Origin: a virus
IMG/VR virus record: IMGVR_UViG_3300009375_000001
Location: 1-64,000 of that record
DNA: 64,000 nt
Reading direction: 5' to 3' (one strand)
Shown here: positions 16,218 through 25,309 of the stretch, piece by piece
Position numbering within the stretch: the first letter of the stretch is position 1
How the letters are laid out: the number at the start of each line of letters is the position of its first letter
Made by a program: the position numbers and the translations under genes
Notes under the pieces: model-generated
What the model was told of the DNA's origin: nothing
What the model saw: only the letters and a program-made list of their open reading frames with translations
Databases searched by the model: none

Positions 16218-16518
16218 ATAACTTATCCATCATTTCACGAACTGCATTATCGGGTGCAGAACCACTAGGGTGCATAATACATTTACCATTCTTAAAGAAA
16301 TAAGTGACTGGATGTGATGGTGCAGGGAATGTCAATTGCTCTTTTACCATTCTTACAGTTACATTAGGATAATCCTCAAAAAGTGGTTCTAATACTTCTG
16401 GAATGAAATATTCACAAACTGGACAACCATCTTTAGAATGAACAATAACAACATCATCCTTTTCTTTCACAATATTAAGTGCCGCCTTTTCTGTTACGAC
16501 TTTTAGTTTAGTTTTCAT
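16201..16518 (-). CDS. Thioredoxin-like protein
   Basis: 105 aa. Thioredoxin fold with redox motif CPVC in HSKDGCPVCEYFIPE, and the cis-Pro region SHPVTYFFKNGK. Probably a cytoplasmic disulfide reductase, e.g. electron donor for ribonucleotide reductase or an accessory of DNA enzymes. GGAG ribosome site. Sits between MazG and gp62 in the clamp-loader operon and overlaps gp62 by 17 bases. Confidence 0.8.
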   Translation of the reverse strand: MKTKLKVVTEKAALNIVKEKDDVVIVHSKDGCPVCEYFIPEVLEPLFEDYPNVTVRMVKEQLTFPAPSHPVTYFFKNGKCIMHPSGSAPDNAVREMMDKLYGKSV

Positions 16519-16520
16519 AT

Positions 16521-16817
16521 TTACTCCTTAACAAACATACCTTCTGGTGTTAAATACCCCTTACGATCTTTGATTTCATTATATGCTTGGTCAATGCAAT
16601 CATCCATACGAACACCATAAGTTAAACAAACACCCCTTAATGTTACGTAAATATCACCAATTGCATCCATCACTTCGTGTTTATTATCTTTATTCAAAGC
16701 ATCAAATAGTTCTGTAAGTTCTTCCAATGTTTTAATTGCTTGTGTCATAGGTTTACCATTTTCAGTAATACCCCTATCATTAAACCATTTATCAATATGC
16801 ATATTTTTATTGCTCAT
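16521..16817 (-). CDS. MazG-like nucleotide pyrophosphohydrolase
   Basis: 98 aa from ATG 16817 (MSNKNMHIDKWF), selected because the GGAG site fits and the ATG overlaps the gp44 stop (TAATG). Motifs KTLEELTELFDAL and HEVMDAIGDIYVTL give the ExxE...ExxD metal-binding helices of all-alpha NTP pyrophosphatases. These hydrolyse dNTPs or (p)ppGpp-like nucleotides; in marine phages MazG is thought to modulate host nucleotide pools. Its position inside the clamp-loader operon is notable. Confidence 0.82.
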   Translation of the reverse strand: MSNKNMHIDKWFNDRGITENGKPMTQAIKTLEELTELFDALNKDNKHEVMDAIGDIYVTLRGVCLTYGVRMDDCIDQAYNEIKDRKGYLTPEGMFVKE

Positions 16818-17764
16818 TATTTCCACTCCGCTTCTACCATTACTTCTGTTAAAAAGGCAACTAAATTAATTTCCCTATCTGCGACAAACGCCTGTTTATA
16901 TTGATACTCACCAATTAACAATACAACTTGAGGTATTGATGATGGTTCTAAATAATCATACATATTATCATAAATGGTTCTAAAAATACGGACAGGGTCT
17001 GTATCGATATTTTCCACTACCCACTGTCGCATTGATCCAAAATCCTTTTCTTTAAGGTTCTTCATCAACCGTTTTACATTAGTTTCACCAACGTTAGCAA
17101 GAATACCTTCATCAATAATACCACCTGCAGAATAACGTTGAAGTTCATTTAAAATTCTACGTATATCTGGGTAATGTTTTTTAATTACCTCGGCAACCAC
17201 TTTAGGACTAGAAACTTCAACATTTTCTTCTTCTAAAATAGAAAGAATTCGTTTCATTAAACTACCCATCATTTCAGGCATTTCTTTTTTAGTGCTACGG
17301 AAATCAATGAATGTAGTTCTAGAATGAATTGGTTCAATGATTTTATCTTTGAAGTTACACGTTAAAATGAAACGGACGTTTTTACTAAATTGCTCAATAA
17401 ACCCACGTAGAGCAGGTTGGAATGAGTTTGGATTTAGATAGTCTGCTTCATCAAGTATGATGCACTTTTTACCACCATCAAACGATACCGTACTGGCAAA
17501 TGATGCAATCTCGTTTCTTAATGTATCGAGGTTACGATCAAGTGAACCATTAACAACAAGTGACGTATATCCTAATTCGTTACATAGTGCCTTAGCAACA
17601 GTAGTTTTACCTGTTCCTGCAGTACCAGATAATAACAAATTAGGCATGTCACCATTTTCAACAAATTCCTTGAACGTTGATTTTATATCATCTGGTAATA
17701 TACAATCATCAATTTTTTGTGGGCGATATTTCTCCACCCATAAGAATTCATCTTGTTTATCCAT
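16817..17764 (-). CDS. 44: Clamp loader ATPase gp44
   Basis: About 315 aa from ATG 17764 (MDKQDEFLWVEKYRP), overlapping the gp45 stop. AAA+ motifs: WVEKYRPQKIDD, Walker A SGTAGTGKTTVAK, Walker B CIILDEADYLN, sensor 1 FILTCNFKDKI and arginine-finger-like IHSRTTFIDF. It hydrolyses ATP to open and load gp45 on primer-template junctions. A TTG start at 17788 inside gp45 is rejected. Confidence 0.94.
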   Translation of the reverse strand: MDKQDEFLWVEKYRPQKIDDCILPDDIKSTFKEFVENGDMPNLLLSGTAGTGKTTVAKALCNELGYTSLVVNGSLDRNLDTLRNEIASFASTVSFDGGKKCIILDEADYLNPNSFQPALRGFIEQFSKNVRFILTCNFKDKIIEPIHSRTTFIDFRSTKKEMPEMMGSLMKRILSILEEENVEVSSPKVVAEVIKKHYPDIRRILNELQRYSAGGIIDEGILANVGETNVKRLMKNLKEKDFGSMRQWVVENIDTDPVRIFRTIYDNMYDYLEPSSIPQVVLLIGEYQYKQAFVADREINLVAFLTEVMVEAEWK

Positions 17765-18416
17765 ATGTAGAATCACTCTCCAATGCAACCCAATAAACTA
17801 AATCACCACAAGTAAACTTAGAAATGTTCTTAGATGAAATTTCAACCTCATAATCATTCGGTAACATCTTCATACGTTCTGTTAGGAAATAAAAGTTGAA
17901 ATTTTCAGCACCATCATAATCACCAACTTCAATTGAATATGTATTAGATGTACTATTACGTTTATCCTGTACTTCTGCAACAATCTTATCATCAACATTC
18001 TTAATACACAAATCACTCAAACCTAAAGTACCAGTTGCACGTTGTAGTTTGGACAAATTACTTTCAGTCAGTGTGAATTTAATTTCAGTAGCAGGCATTG
18101 TAATTTCCTTTTCTGGATATACAATAATTGATTTATCTGCATACCAATAAGAGGTTGTAGATTTACCATCGGTAATTGTAACCGAATTATCACCAAATTC
18201 CAATTCGGGTGCTTCAAACAATGATAATGTAGCAAGGAATTCGTTTAAATCATAAATACCAAATTCATTAGGAAAGTCTTCCTCAACTTTACTTTGTGCA
18301 AGGACGTTCTTTTGAACGCTCATTGTATCAATAGTAGAACCATCCTTAATTAGAATTGATTGGTTAATGGTAGCGAAGTTCTTTAGAACCCCAATTGTAT
18401 TTTCACTTAATTTCAT
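17757..18416 (-). CDS. 45: Sliding clamp gp45
   Basis: 219 aa, the usual gp45 length. MKLSENTIGVLKNFATINQSILIKDG at the start and the two-domain PCNA-like beta pattern are typical. It tethers gp43 to DNA and, with gp55, activates late promoters. AAAGGA ribosome site and a dedicated promoter at 18448-18476. First gene of the operon 45-44-MazG-thioredoxin-62-regA. Confidence 0.92.
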   Translation of the reverse strand: MKLSENTIGVLKNFATINQSILIKDGSTIDTMSVQKNVLAQSKVEEDFPNEFGIYDLNEFLATLSLFEAPELEFGDNSVTITDGKSTTSYWYADKSIIVYPEKEITMPATEIKFTLTESNLSKLQRATGTLGLSDLCIKNVDDKIVAEVQDKRNSTSNTYSIEVGDYDGAENFNFYFLTERMKMLPNDYEVEISSKNISKFTCGDLVYWVALESDSTYG

Positions 18417-18447
18417 TTATATTTCCTTTATAATAATTGTTAGGTAT

Positions 18448-18476
18448 ATTATAACACACAAAATACCCAATTGCAA
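18448..18476 (-). promoter_or_regulatory. Sigma70-type promoter of the gp45 operon
   Basis: -35 TTGCAA (18471-18476), 17-base spacer, -10 TATAAT (18448-18453). Predicted start near 18441, 25 bases before the gp45 ATG. Confidence 0.75.
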
Positions 18477-18478
18477 GT

Positions 18479-18841
18479 TTACTCAAAAATTGTATCCGAA
18501 TCAAACTCACCATTTTTCTCATCAAATGCAGTAGCAAGAATAAGGTAATGAATGGATTTAATCAAATCCATTTTATTTTTACCCTTCTTTTTCCCATACC
18601 TCATTAGGTATTTAATTGCATTATCAACAGAGGTAGTACCTAGTGTTCCCCTCGATTCAAACACATCCAACGTCTGAACGTCGTTGTCTTCGTTTGTATA
18701 GTGTGATGTATATGTCCCTCTGATGTAATCGTCTACGTCGTCTAGCACCCTACCTTCACCATATTTAAAATTAAATGATTCTCTTTCCAATAATTGATGG
18801 TATGCATCGTGCAACTCATCATATTCCATATCACAACTCAT
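18479..18841 (-). CDS. DUF3310-like small protein
   Basis: 120 aa. The C-terminal TSVDNAIKYLMRYGKKKGKNKMDLIKSIHYLILA follows the DUF3310 pattern (N-aiKYlxRxgxKxg...DlxKaxxYL), a helical domain in many phages sometimes labelled nucleotide kinase without proof. N-terminal half is acidic and unassigned. GGAG ribosome site. Follows the CobS-like gene and a terminator-like hairpin at 18870-18891. Confidence 0.6.
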   Translation of the reverse strand: MSCDMEYDELHDAYHQLLERESFNFKYGEGRVLDDVDDYIRGTYTSHYTNEDNDVQTLDVFESRGTLGTTSVDNAIKYLMRYGKKKGKNKMDLIKSIHYLILATAFDEKNGEFDSDTIFE

Positions 18842-18869
18842 ATTTTTCTCCTATATTTTAATTGTAACA

Positions 18870-18891
18870 ACACCCCGAATTATCGAGGTGT
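18870..18891 (-). terminator. Terminator-like hairpin after the CobS-like gene
   Basis: Nine-base-pair inverted repeat with a 4-base loop between 18911 and 18841. On the minus-strand RNA it pairs fully through one G-U; on the plus strand it has one mismatch but is followed by TTTTATTT. Direction is therefore ambiguous; expected to end the transcript coming from 20101. Confidence 0.5.
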
Positions 18892-18910
18892 TTTATTTAG
18901 TGTTTATTAT

Positions 18911-20101
18911 TTAAGCAGTTTTGTAATCTTCAACATCCTCAAACGTAGTTTCAGTACCATACTCACTCGTACCAACACCAGCATCAATCTTTTCATAAAG
19001 AGAAAGGAATGATTCTTTAGTTTCGTCATCAAAACGTTCAATAGACATCTTAATTGCTTTTTCTTTATTTCCGAAGATTGAATAAGACTTTAGAATATCA
19101 ACCAGTCGGCGAGTTGAAATAATTTCATCAACACCACCGTCTTCAAAAGTCTTACGAATAATGTCGCCCCACATTGTAAGGTTCGGAATAAACGCATCAA
19201 CTTCGGCAGAACGCAACCCAAATCCTTCAGCGGCTTTGGTAAGAATCTTTTTCTCAATTGCTTCGGAAGGGTATGCCTGGTATAAAGTAATTGAAAAACG
19301 GTCAAGGAATGCTTCATTCAGAACGTTAGTACCAACAAAACGTCCATCATCAGAACCTTTACCTTTAGTATTCGCAGTAGCAATCACCGTGAAACCATCA
19401 GCGGGCTCAACCCACTCACCACGTTTCTTAATAAAATAACCCTTTCCTTCAAGGACTGATTGAAGTGCCATAACTTTAGAAGACGCAAGGTCAATTTCGT
19501 CAAGCAAAAGAACAGCACCACGTTTCATTGCTTCAACAACTGGCCCGTATTGGAACACAGTTTCACCATTCACAAGTCGGAAACCACCAAACAAATCATC
19601 TTCATCCGTTTCAGCAGTAAAGTTCACTCGAATCATTTCACGTCCAAGTGACGCACAAGTTTGTTCAATTCCAAACGTTTTACCGTTTCCAGACATACCA
19701 GTCAGGTAAACAGGAAAAAACAATTTAGATTTAATAATTTTCTTAATGTCATTCGCATTACCCCAAGAAACATATGTCTTATCAACTTTAGGGATAAAAC
19801 TAATTGACGCATCAAGTTCCATCGCACCAGTCGTACCAACTTTTTTCTCAGCAACGGTTTCATTAACAACAGTCTTTGCAACCTCTTGAACAACTTTAGG
19901 TGGGGCAATACCAGCACCAGTGGTTGGAATTTTATAAACACCACGGGCAACACGGTTAGTTGAACCATCAAAAACTACTTGTGGAACACAAACATCATAG
20001 GTCGATTTAATAACCTTGGCTTGTCCTTTCGTAATCTCAGTAGTACCGAACAACTCTTCAGCAGCGGCACCAAAGTCATTAATATTAACAATTTTACTCA
20101 T
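18911..20101 (-). CDS. MoxR/CobS-like AAA+ ATPase
   Basis: 396 aa. Central AAA+ domain: Walker A TGMSGNGKTFGIEQ near residue 134, GGFRLVNGETVFQYGPVVEAM, Walker B VLLLDEIDLA near 195, sensor FTVIATANTKGKG and EAFLDRFSITLY. This is the CobS/MoxR family common in marine T4-like phages. Such ATPases remodel a partner carrying a VWA domain; the gene just upstream (20223-22466) is such a partner. A cobalt-chelatase role is not supported because no other cobalamin genes are here. Both genes share a duplicated promoter segment. Confidence 0.85.
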   Translation of the reverse strand: MSKIVNINDFGAAAEELFGTTEITKGQAKVIKSTYDVCVPQVVFDGSTNRVARGVYKIPTTGAGIAPPKVVQEVAKTVVNETVAEKKVGTTGAMELDASISFIPKVDKTYVSWGNANDIKKIIKSKLFFPVYLTGMSGNGKTFGIEQTCASLGREMIRVNFTAETDEDDLFGGFRLVNGETVFQYGPVVEAMKRGAVLLLDEIDLASSKVMALQSVLEGKGYFIKKRGEWVEPADGFTVIATANTKGKGSDDGRFVGTNVLNEAFLDRFSITLYQAYPSEAIEKKILTKAAEGFGLRSAEVDAFIPNLTMWGDIIRKTFEDGGVDEIISTRRLVDILKSYSIFGNKEKAIKMSIERFDDETKESFLSLYEKIDAGVGTSEYGTETTFEDVEDYKTA

Positions 20102-20138
20102 ATTTACTCCTTTTTTATTTAATTAGTTGGAACTTCCT

Positions 20139-20182
20139 CGAACCAACACTGATCATTATACACGAATTTAGTATCATGTCCA
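20139..20182 (-). promoter_or_regulatory. Promoter with duplicated initiation region (CobS-like gene)
   Basis: -35 TGGACA (20177-20182), 16-base spacer, -10 TATAAT (20155-20160). A 25-base segment (20139-20163) spanning the -10 and the first transcribed bases is identical to 22482-22506 in front of the VWA gene. The leader then forms a GTTGG/CCAAC stem. The shared segment may be an operator or mRNA-binding site co-regulating both genes. Confidence 0.65.
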
Positions 20183-20222
20183 GCATTTTTTCACATTTAT
20201 TTCCACATTATTCAAATGGTTA

Positions 20223-22466
20223 TTAGGCAACCATTTGAACAAATTCATTCAACAACATCTTGTTAACCTTACGTCCTTTTGAAAACTTTTTAAATGCAGT
20301 TCTCAATTTTCCTTTATTAACAGAACCATCATCTTTACGAGCAACTTCATCAGGCATTTCAACTTCTTTATCCATAACTCTATCATTAACCATAAAGTAT
20401 TTATCATAACCTTCAGAAGCCATAGAAACATAACCATTTTTGGTTAGTTTTTTCTTAACAACGGCACCCTCTTCCCATTTAAAATTACGCTCAATTGCAT
20501 ATTTAATAGTACGTTTATCAGTCAAAAAGAAACCAATCACATTAACCTTACAACGTTCACCCAATGCAGTTAGTAACGATTGTGTCATACCATTCCTATT
20601 ATATTCATCAGTAACAGCAGAAACAATTTTCTTTGTTTTTGGGTCACGGATTGCAAGGTGTGATCTTCCTTCACCCCATCTAGTTGGATATTTAGTACAC
20701 GTTTCATCAACACTGTAGTATCTATCATTTCCATCAGAATCACCATCAGTTAGGAAAATAACATTAACCTTTTCTTTTCCACATTCACGTTTGAAATTTT
20801 CAACTTGTTCATATGAAGCAATAATACACTCGTTTAATGGTGTCGAAGCAAGTCCAAAACCAATAGGTGTTTGAATTGAATCATATCTTGAATAACTAAC
20901 AGAAAGACCAAGTTTATAGAAGTTAATAATTCCATCATTAAACTCACGTGCATTCATCTTTTCATTGAAAAACTCAACCAAAGTCATACGTCCCAACTCT
21001 AGGTGATCAAAAGCAAAATTACCGTTGTCTTCAGTTTGGTAAAAACGTGTTTTATTTGGCTTATAATCACCAATACCACTAGAGTTAGTGAAAGCATAAA
21101 CACGGAACGGAATACCAACTTTTCGTGCAAACATCGCCAAGGTAATTGTTTGTTTTACAGTACCTAATATTTTGTCTGCCATTGAACCCGACCAATCAAC
21201 GTACATAACCAAAGCGTGGTTTCTACCATCTTTTACAGTAGCAACCCTTTTGAAAATATCCTCTTCATATTTGTAGGCGTGCATTTTGTTAGTATCAAGA
21301 ACACCAGTCTTACCAACAGAAGTGCGACGATGGGCAGTAGCGGCCTGTTTCATTTCAAATTCTTTAACCATATAATTTACAACAGGCAAAGTATCCTTTT
21401 TCCAAGCAACAATTTGATCGTCGGTTTTCTTTTTAAAGATTTCACCGTTGTCACCCCAATAGTCATAATTAACTGAACGTCCATAAAACTCATTCAAAAC
21501 ACTCCCAACATTTTTATAACCAATAACAGTGTTTTTTAAATCAATGTTAGGCAAATCAACATAGATTGGGTTTGAAGCATTTTCATCATTCATTTCACCC
21601 AAACGGTCATCAAAGTTTTTTTGTGTTTCTGAAGCAGGTGGTTGGTCAGTTTTTCCACTACCATCACCATTACCATCTTCACCGTCTTCATCACTGTCAT
21701 TACCTGAACCACTTTTACCATCTTCACCATCTTCACCGTCTTCATCTTCTTCATCACCGGCACCACCTTCACCATCTTCATTATTATCTTTAGGTGAAGG
21801 ACGTGGAGAAGCATTAGAACCACCATCACTTTCCTCAAAATCATCAATGTCAAAGTCTTCATCACTGTCAGAAAACTCCATATTATCAAAGTCAGTGTTT
21901 AGTTCCTCATTTTTGGCATATTCAGCAAGTTCAAGTGTTAAATCCAACACATCTTGGAAGGTTTTAGTAGAAGCAACTTTATCAACAATACGGGCTTCTT
22001 CCTCAGTAAAAGTAACTTCGGCACGTGAACCCAACTTAAAACGTAGGTTAATACGATCAAGGATACCAAATTCATCCATATCACGTCCACGGAGTCCAAA
22101 GAAATCCTTCATATTTAATTCATCATACATCCCAAAGAATGTTTTATTCATACCTGCATATTTCACTTTCATAAGACGTTCAATTCGAGCGTCCTCAATG
22201 ACGTTAGCATAATCTTTAAGGTTTGGGTTTTCTTTAACGAATTCTTTCCATTCTTCAAATGGTGTGTAAAGAGCGTGACCAACTTCGTGTCCAATCAACC
22301 CTTCATATAATACGTTTGACATATCTTCCCAAATTGGAAGATTCAAGACACGGTTCTTAACATCAAAAGAGGCAGTTTGTACCTTTTTGTGTTGAACCGT
22401 AATGTTCTCTGTCGCCATTAGACGAGCAAGAGTGTTTTTCGCTTCAATATTTACTTTATTTGTCAT
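20223..22466 (-). CDS. CobT-like protein: metallopeptidase-type motif plus VWA domain
   Basis: 747 aa. HEVGH at residues 60-64 (LIGHEVGHALYTP) is a zincin-type motif in a helical N-terminal domain with further conserved YANVIEDARIERLMK. Residues ~185-290 are a very acidic Asp/Glu/Gly/Ser linker. From ~415 a VWA domain: MIDAS D-W-S-G-S-M near 423 and IFLTDGDSDG near 568. VWA proteins of this type are partners of MoxR/CobS ATPases, encoded just downstream at 18911-20101. Likely a two-part ATP-driven remodelling or metal-insertion machine; the client is unknown. GGAG start site; promoter shares 25 bases with the ATPase's. Confidence 0.82.
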   Translation of the reverse strand: MTNKVNIEAKNTLARLMATENITVQHKKVQTASFDVKNRVLNLPIWEDMSNVLYEGLIGHEVGHALYTPFEEWKEFVKENPNLKDYANVIEDARIERLMKVKYAGMNKTFFGMYDELNMKDFFGLRGRDMDEFGILDRINLRFKLGSRAEVTFTEEEARIVDKVASTKTFQDVLDLTLELAEYAKNEELNTDFDNMEFSDSDEDFDIDDFEESDGGSNASPRPSPKDNNEDGEGGAGDEEDEDGEDGEDGKSGSGNDSDEDGEDGNGDGSGKTDQPPASETQKNFDDRLGEMNDENASNPIYVDLPNIDLKNTVIGYKNVGSVLNEFYGRSVNYDYWGDNGEIFKKKTDDQIVAWKKDTLPVVNYMVKEFEMKQAATAHRRTSVGKTGVLDTNKMHAYKYEEDIFKRVATVKDGRNHALVMYVDWSGSMADKILGTVKQTITLAMFARKVGIPFRVYAFTNSSGIGDYKPNKTRFYQTEDNGNFAFDHLELGRMTLVEFFNEKMNAREFNDGIINFYKLGLSVSYSRYDSIQTPIGFGLASTPLNECIIASYEQVENFKRECGKEKVNVIFLTDGDSDGNDRYYSVDETCTKYPTRWGEGRSHLAIRDPKTKKIVSAVTDEYNRNGMTQSLLTALGERCKVNVIGFFLTDKRTIKYAIERNFKWEEGAVVKKKLTKNGYVSMASEGYDKYFMVNDRVMDKEVEMPDEVARKDDGSVNKGKLRTAFKKFSKGRKVNKMLLNEFVQMVA

Positions 22467-22481
22467 ATTTCTCCTTTAATC

Positions 22482-22525
22482 CGAACCAACACTGATCATT
22501 ATACACTAATTCGCCCCCTTGTCGA
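22482..22525 (-). promoter_or_regulatory. Promoter with duplicated initiation region (VWA gene)
   Basis: -35 TCGACA (22520-22525), 16-base spacer, -10 TATAAT (22498-22503). Segment 22482-22506 is identical to 20139-20163. Overlaps a small CCCT/AGGG inverted repeat (22517-22529) followed by T6 on the plus strand, which may be a weak plus-strand terminator. Confidence 0.65.
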
Positions 22526-22592
22526 GGGTTTTTTAGAATTTAATTTCTAATGTAAGTTATTGATTATTAAAGAAATATATGAAAAGTGTGAA

Positions 22593-24266
22593 TTAATTAT
22601 CAGAAATTTTACTAAAATTCTTGTCTTTTGTTATTTTTATCACCCTACCAAACTTGTCTATAATCTGTTGTCCTTTGTGTGATATAACAAATGCATTAAC
22701 CTCGCTACCAAGTGCATTTAAGATACCAAGAAAATCTTCAATACCAGTGTTATCTAAAGAACTATCGAAAATTTCATCAAGTATTAAAAGGTTTGTAGAT
22801 ACTGAAGATTTCAACTTGGCAATTTCCCTCCAAGTAAATAACAATGCAAGGTCAATTCTTAACTTTTCACCTTCAGAAAATGAACCATATGCAAATTCAT
22901 CACGTCCACGTGATTTAATAGTTTCATTGAAATTTTCATCAAGATTAAAGTTAATATAAAAATTAAGCGAAGATAGGTACTTATTAATTAATTGATTAAT
23001 TAGTGGTAAATAGTTTTTAATAACAACAGTTTTAATACCACTATCCTTCAATAATTCTTGCACAGTATTTAAATCGTGTTTTTCCTCTTGCAATTCATAT
23101 TTTGTATCGTGGTGTTGATCTATTTCAACTTTCTTTTCCTGTAGGTCTTTATTATCAACCACCTCAACAACTTCATTTAATGTTTCAGAAATTTCATTAT
23201 TTACACGTGTACAAGTATCATTAAGATTTGTTATTTGGTTTTGTTTATTAACAATACTTTGTAAATCCGTCTGTATTTGATCTAATGTTTTTGTGGTTTC
23301 TGTTAACTTTGCAGTAACTTCTTCTAACCCCTTTTCAATACCCTCACGTTTAGTAGTTAAACTTTCACCCATTTCATCCATATGGTTTTTATCAATTTCC
23401 TGACCACAAGCAGGACAAGATGAGTTTGTAATAATAAGTCTAAGTTGTTTATTAATTGTTTCTATTTTATTATTAAATGTGGTTTGAAAATTATTAAATG
23501 AATTCTTATCACGTTTAACCTTTTCAAAATTACTTGTTGCAACCTTTAACTCAGTTATTTCATTTTCCAATTTAACAATATCTTCATTACACGTATCAAT
23601 AAACACCTTTTTCTTATCAATTAAAATATGCTTATCTTCATTTAACTTATGTAAATGTTCCTCTTGCAACTCAATATGTTGGTGTAATAATTCTATTTTA
23701 TGTGTAATGTCTTTTAAATCGTTTTTATTTTCTGAAACACGTTCTTTAACCAAATCATTCATAACACCAAAGATTTGAATATCTAACAATTCTTCAATAA
23801 TAGAACGTCTTTCACCAGCCTTTAATCTCATAAAAGGAACAAATGAACCACTACCCAATACAACAATTTGTCTGAATGATTTTTCATTCATCTTTAATAC
23901 ATATCTTTCAAGGAATTCTTGACTGTCTTTAGCGGCCGCATCTTGGTCTTGCATAACACCATCTACGTATATTTCGAACTTTGCAGGTTTTAGACCACGT
24001 TTAATTTTATATTCTTTACCACCTGTCTTAAAGTCCAACTCAACCATACAGTTTTTTCTATTAATAGAATTAACCAACTGACCTAGTTTAATTTTTCTAA
24101 ATGGTTTACCAAACAAACCAAAACTAATTGCATCCATCATAGTAGATTTACCTGCACCATTAGTACCAATCATTAATGTAGTTTTAGTATCATCTAAAAT
24201 TATTTCAGAAAACTTATTACCTGTTGAAAGAAAATTCTTCCACTTAACATTAGTAAAATGTATCAT
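22593..24266 (-). CDS. 46: Recombination endonuclease subunit gp46 (Rad50-like)
   Basis: 557 aa, as T4 gp46. Walker A GTNGAGKST, zinc hook CPAC near residue 282 between two long coiled coils, signature SFSEGEKLRIDLALLFTWRE, Walker B NLLILDEIFDSSLD. With gp47 it resects DNA ends to make 3' tails for UvsX. Start overlaps the gp47 stop by four bases. Confidence 0.95.
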   Translation of the reverse strand: MIHFTNVKWKNFLSTGNKFSEIILDDTKTTLMIGTNGAGKSTMMDAISFGLFGKPFRKIKLGQLVNSINRKNCMVELDFKTGGKEYKIKRGLKPAKFEIYVDGVMQDQDAAAKDSQEFLERYVLKMNEKSFRQIVVLGSGSFVPFMRLKAGERRSIIEELLDIQIFGVMNDLVKERVSENKNDLKDITHKIELLHQHIELQEEHLHKLNEDKHILIDKKKVFIDTCNEDIVKLENEITELKVATSNFEKVKRDKNSFNNFQTTFNNKIETINKQLRLIITNSSCPACGQEIDKNHMDEMGESLTTKREGIEKGLEEVTAKLTETTKTLDQIQTDLQSIVNKQNQITNLNDTCTRVNNEISETLNEVVEVVDNKDLQEKKVEIDQHHDTKYELQEEKHDLNTVQELLKDSGIKTVVIKNYLPLINQLINKYLSSLNFYINFNLDENFNETIKSRGRDEFAYGSFSEGEKLRIDLALLFTWREIAKLKSSVSTNLLILDEIFDSSLDNTGIEDFLGILNALGSEVNAFVISHKGQQIIDKFGRVIKITKDKNFSKISDN

Positions 24267-25309
24267 AGTGCAATTGCCTCTACATATATTTCATTTAATA
24301 TTTTCTTAACTTGTTCTTCATTATCAATATTCATACCCTCAACATATTTGTTCAATGTAGTAATAGTATCTTCAGTATCAAACTCAACTTGTTCTGTTGA
24401 TAATAAACCGTGGTCTTCAACTATTGTTAATGTTTCAGATTCACGTTCAATCTTTTCAACTAATAAATTAAAATGTGCAAAATCCCCTTTACTTGTTACA
24501 ATTAATTTTACAATTTGTCCTTCATAATCATCATTTAATTGCTCGTCTTTCTTTTCTTCATCATAATTAACTTTGACGTGTAATTTATAAGGATTTACAA
24601 TTTGGTCACATTCTAACGTTTCAGTATCAAAAATATGAAAACCACGATTGTCGTTATAATCACTCCAATTAATTTCGTATGTGTTACCTAGATAAAATAC
24701 ATGACCGTCATCAGATTTTGTGTGAAAATGACCAGAATAAACTGTATCATATCCTTTAAGGAATTTAGGGGAACGTGAGTGATACATTGAATTTACACCT
24801 TTGTGCATTTCAAAACCACTTAAATCAAAATGTCCCCAAGCAATTGTTGAATTAGTATTTTTAACAAATTCAAGAACTTTTTCTTCATTATCATTATTAA
24901 TCCAAGGTATCATATCAACCTTAAAACCATCTGGTAATTCTAATGTTTTTGGTTCTGAATATGCAACAATAGGATTTAATTTATCATCACCAATATCAAA
25001 TAACTGCTCTACAGAATTAACTTCAACAGTATTTTTATAATATGTGTCGTGGTTACCAACAATAGTATGCATAGTGATACCATTGTCAATCATTGGTTTA
25101 ATAAACTCTTTACGCATACGGTTAAGAGTGTCAAAATTTACGTACTTACGTCTGTCCATCAAATCACCACAATGAATGATTGTTTTGATGTCATTCTCAA
25201 TTAAGTATGGAAAGAAAGTATTAGTCCAAAACTTATAAAAATAGTCAGAAAATGCTTTACTGTCAGACCTTGCACCGAAATGCGTATCAGTGATTACAGC
25301 AACTTTCAT
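24263..25309 (-). CDS. 47: Recombination endonuclease subunit gp47 (Mre11-like)
   Basis: 348 aa. Calcineurin-like phosphoesterase motifs: ITDTHFGAR, IIHCGDLMDRR, TIVGNHDTYY, WGHFD and YSGHFHTKSD, which carry the two-metal site. Nuclease partner of gp46. It begins directly after the gp55 stop and ends within the start of gp46, so 55-47-46 form one operon. Confidence 0.95.
   Translation of the reverse strand: MKVAVITDTHFGARSDSKAFSDYFYKFWTNTFFPYLIENDIKTIIHCGDLMDRRKYVNFDTLNRMRKEFIKPMIDNGITMHTIVGNHDTYYKNTVEVNSVEQLFDIGDDKLNPIVAYSEPKTLELPDGFKVDMIPWINNDNEEKVLEFVKNTNSTIAWGHFDLSGFEMHKGVNSMYHSRSPKFLKGYDTVYSGHFHTKSDDGHVFYLGNTYEINWSDYNDNRGFHIFDTETLECDQIVNPYKLHVKVNYDEEKKDEQLNDDYEGQIVKLIVTSKGDFAHFNLLVEKIERESETLTIVEDHGLLSTEQVEFDTEDTITTLNKYVEGMNIDNEEQVKKILNEIYVEAIAL

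Noticed and set aside
18911-20101. Cobalamin biosynthesis (CobS) as the function
   Set aside because: Family naming only; no CobN or other cobalamin genes are present and the VWA partner suggests a general MoxR-type system.
21566-21889. His/Leu-rich plus-strand frame and Val/Met-rich minus-strand frame in the VWA gene
   Set aside because: Both are alternative-frame readings of the acidic repeat linker of the CobT-like protein.
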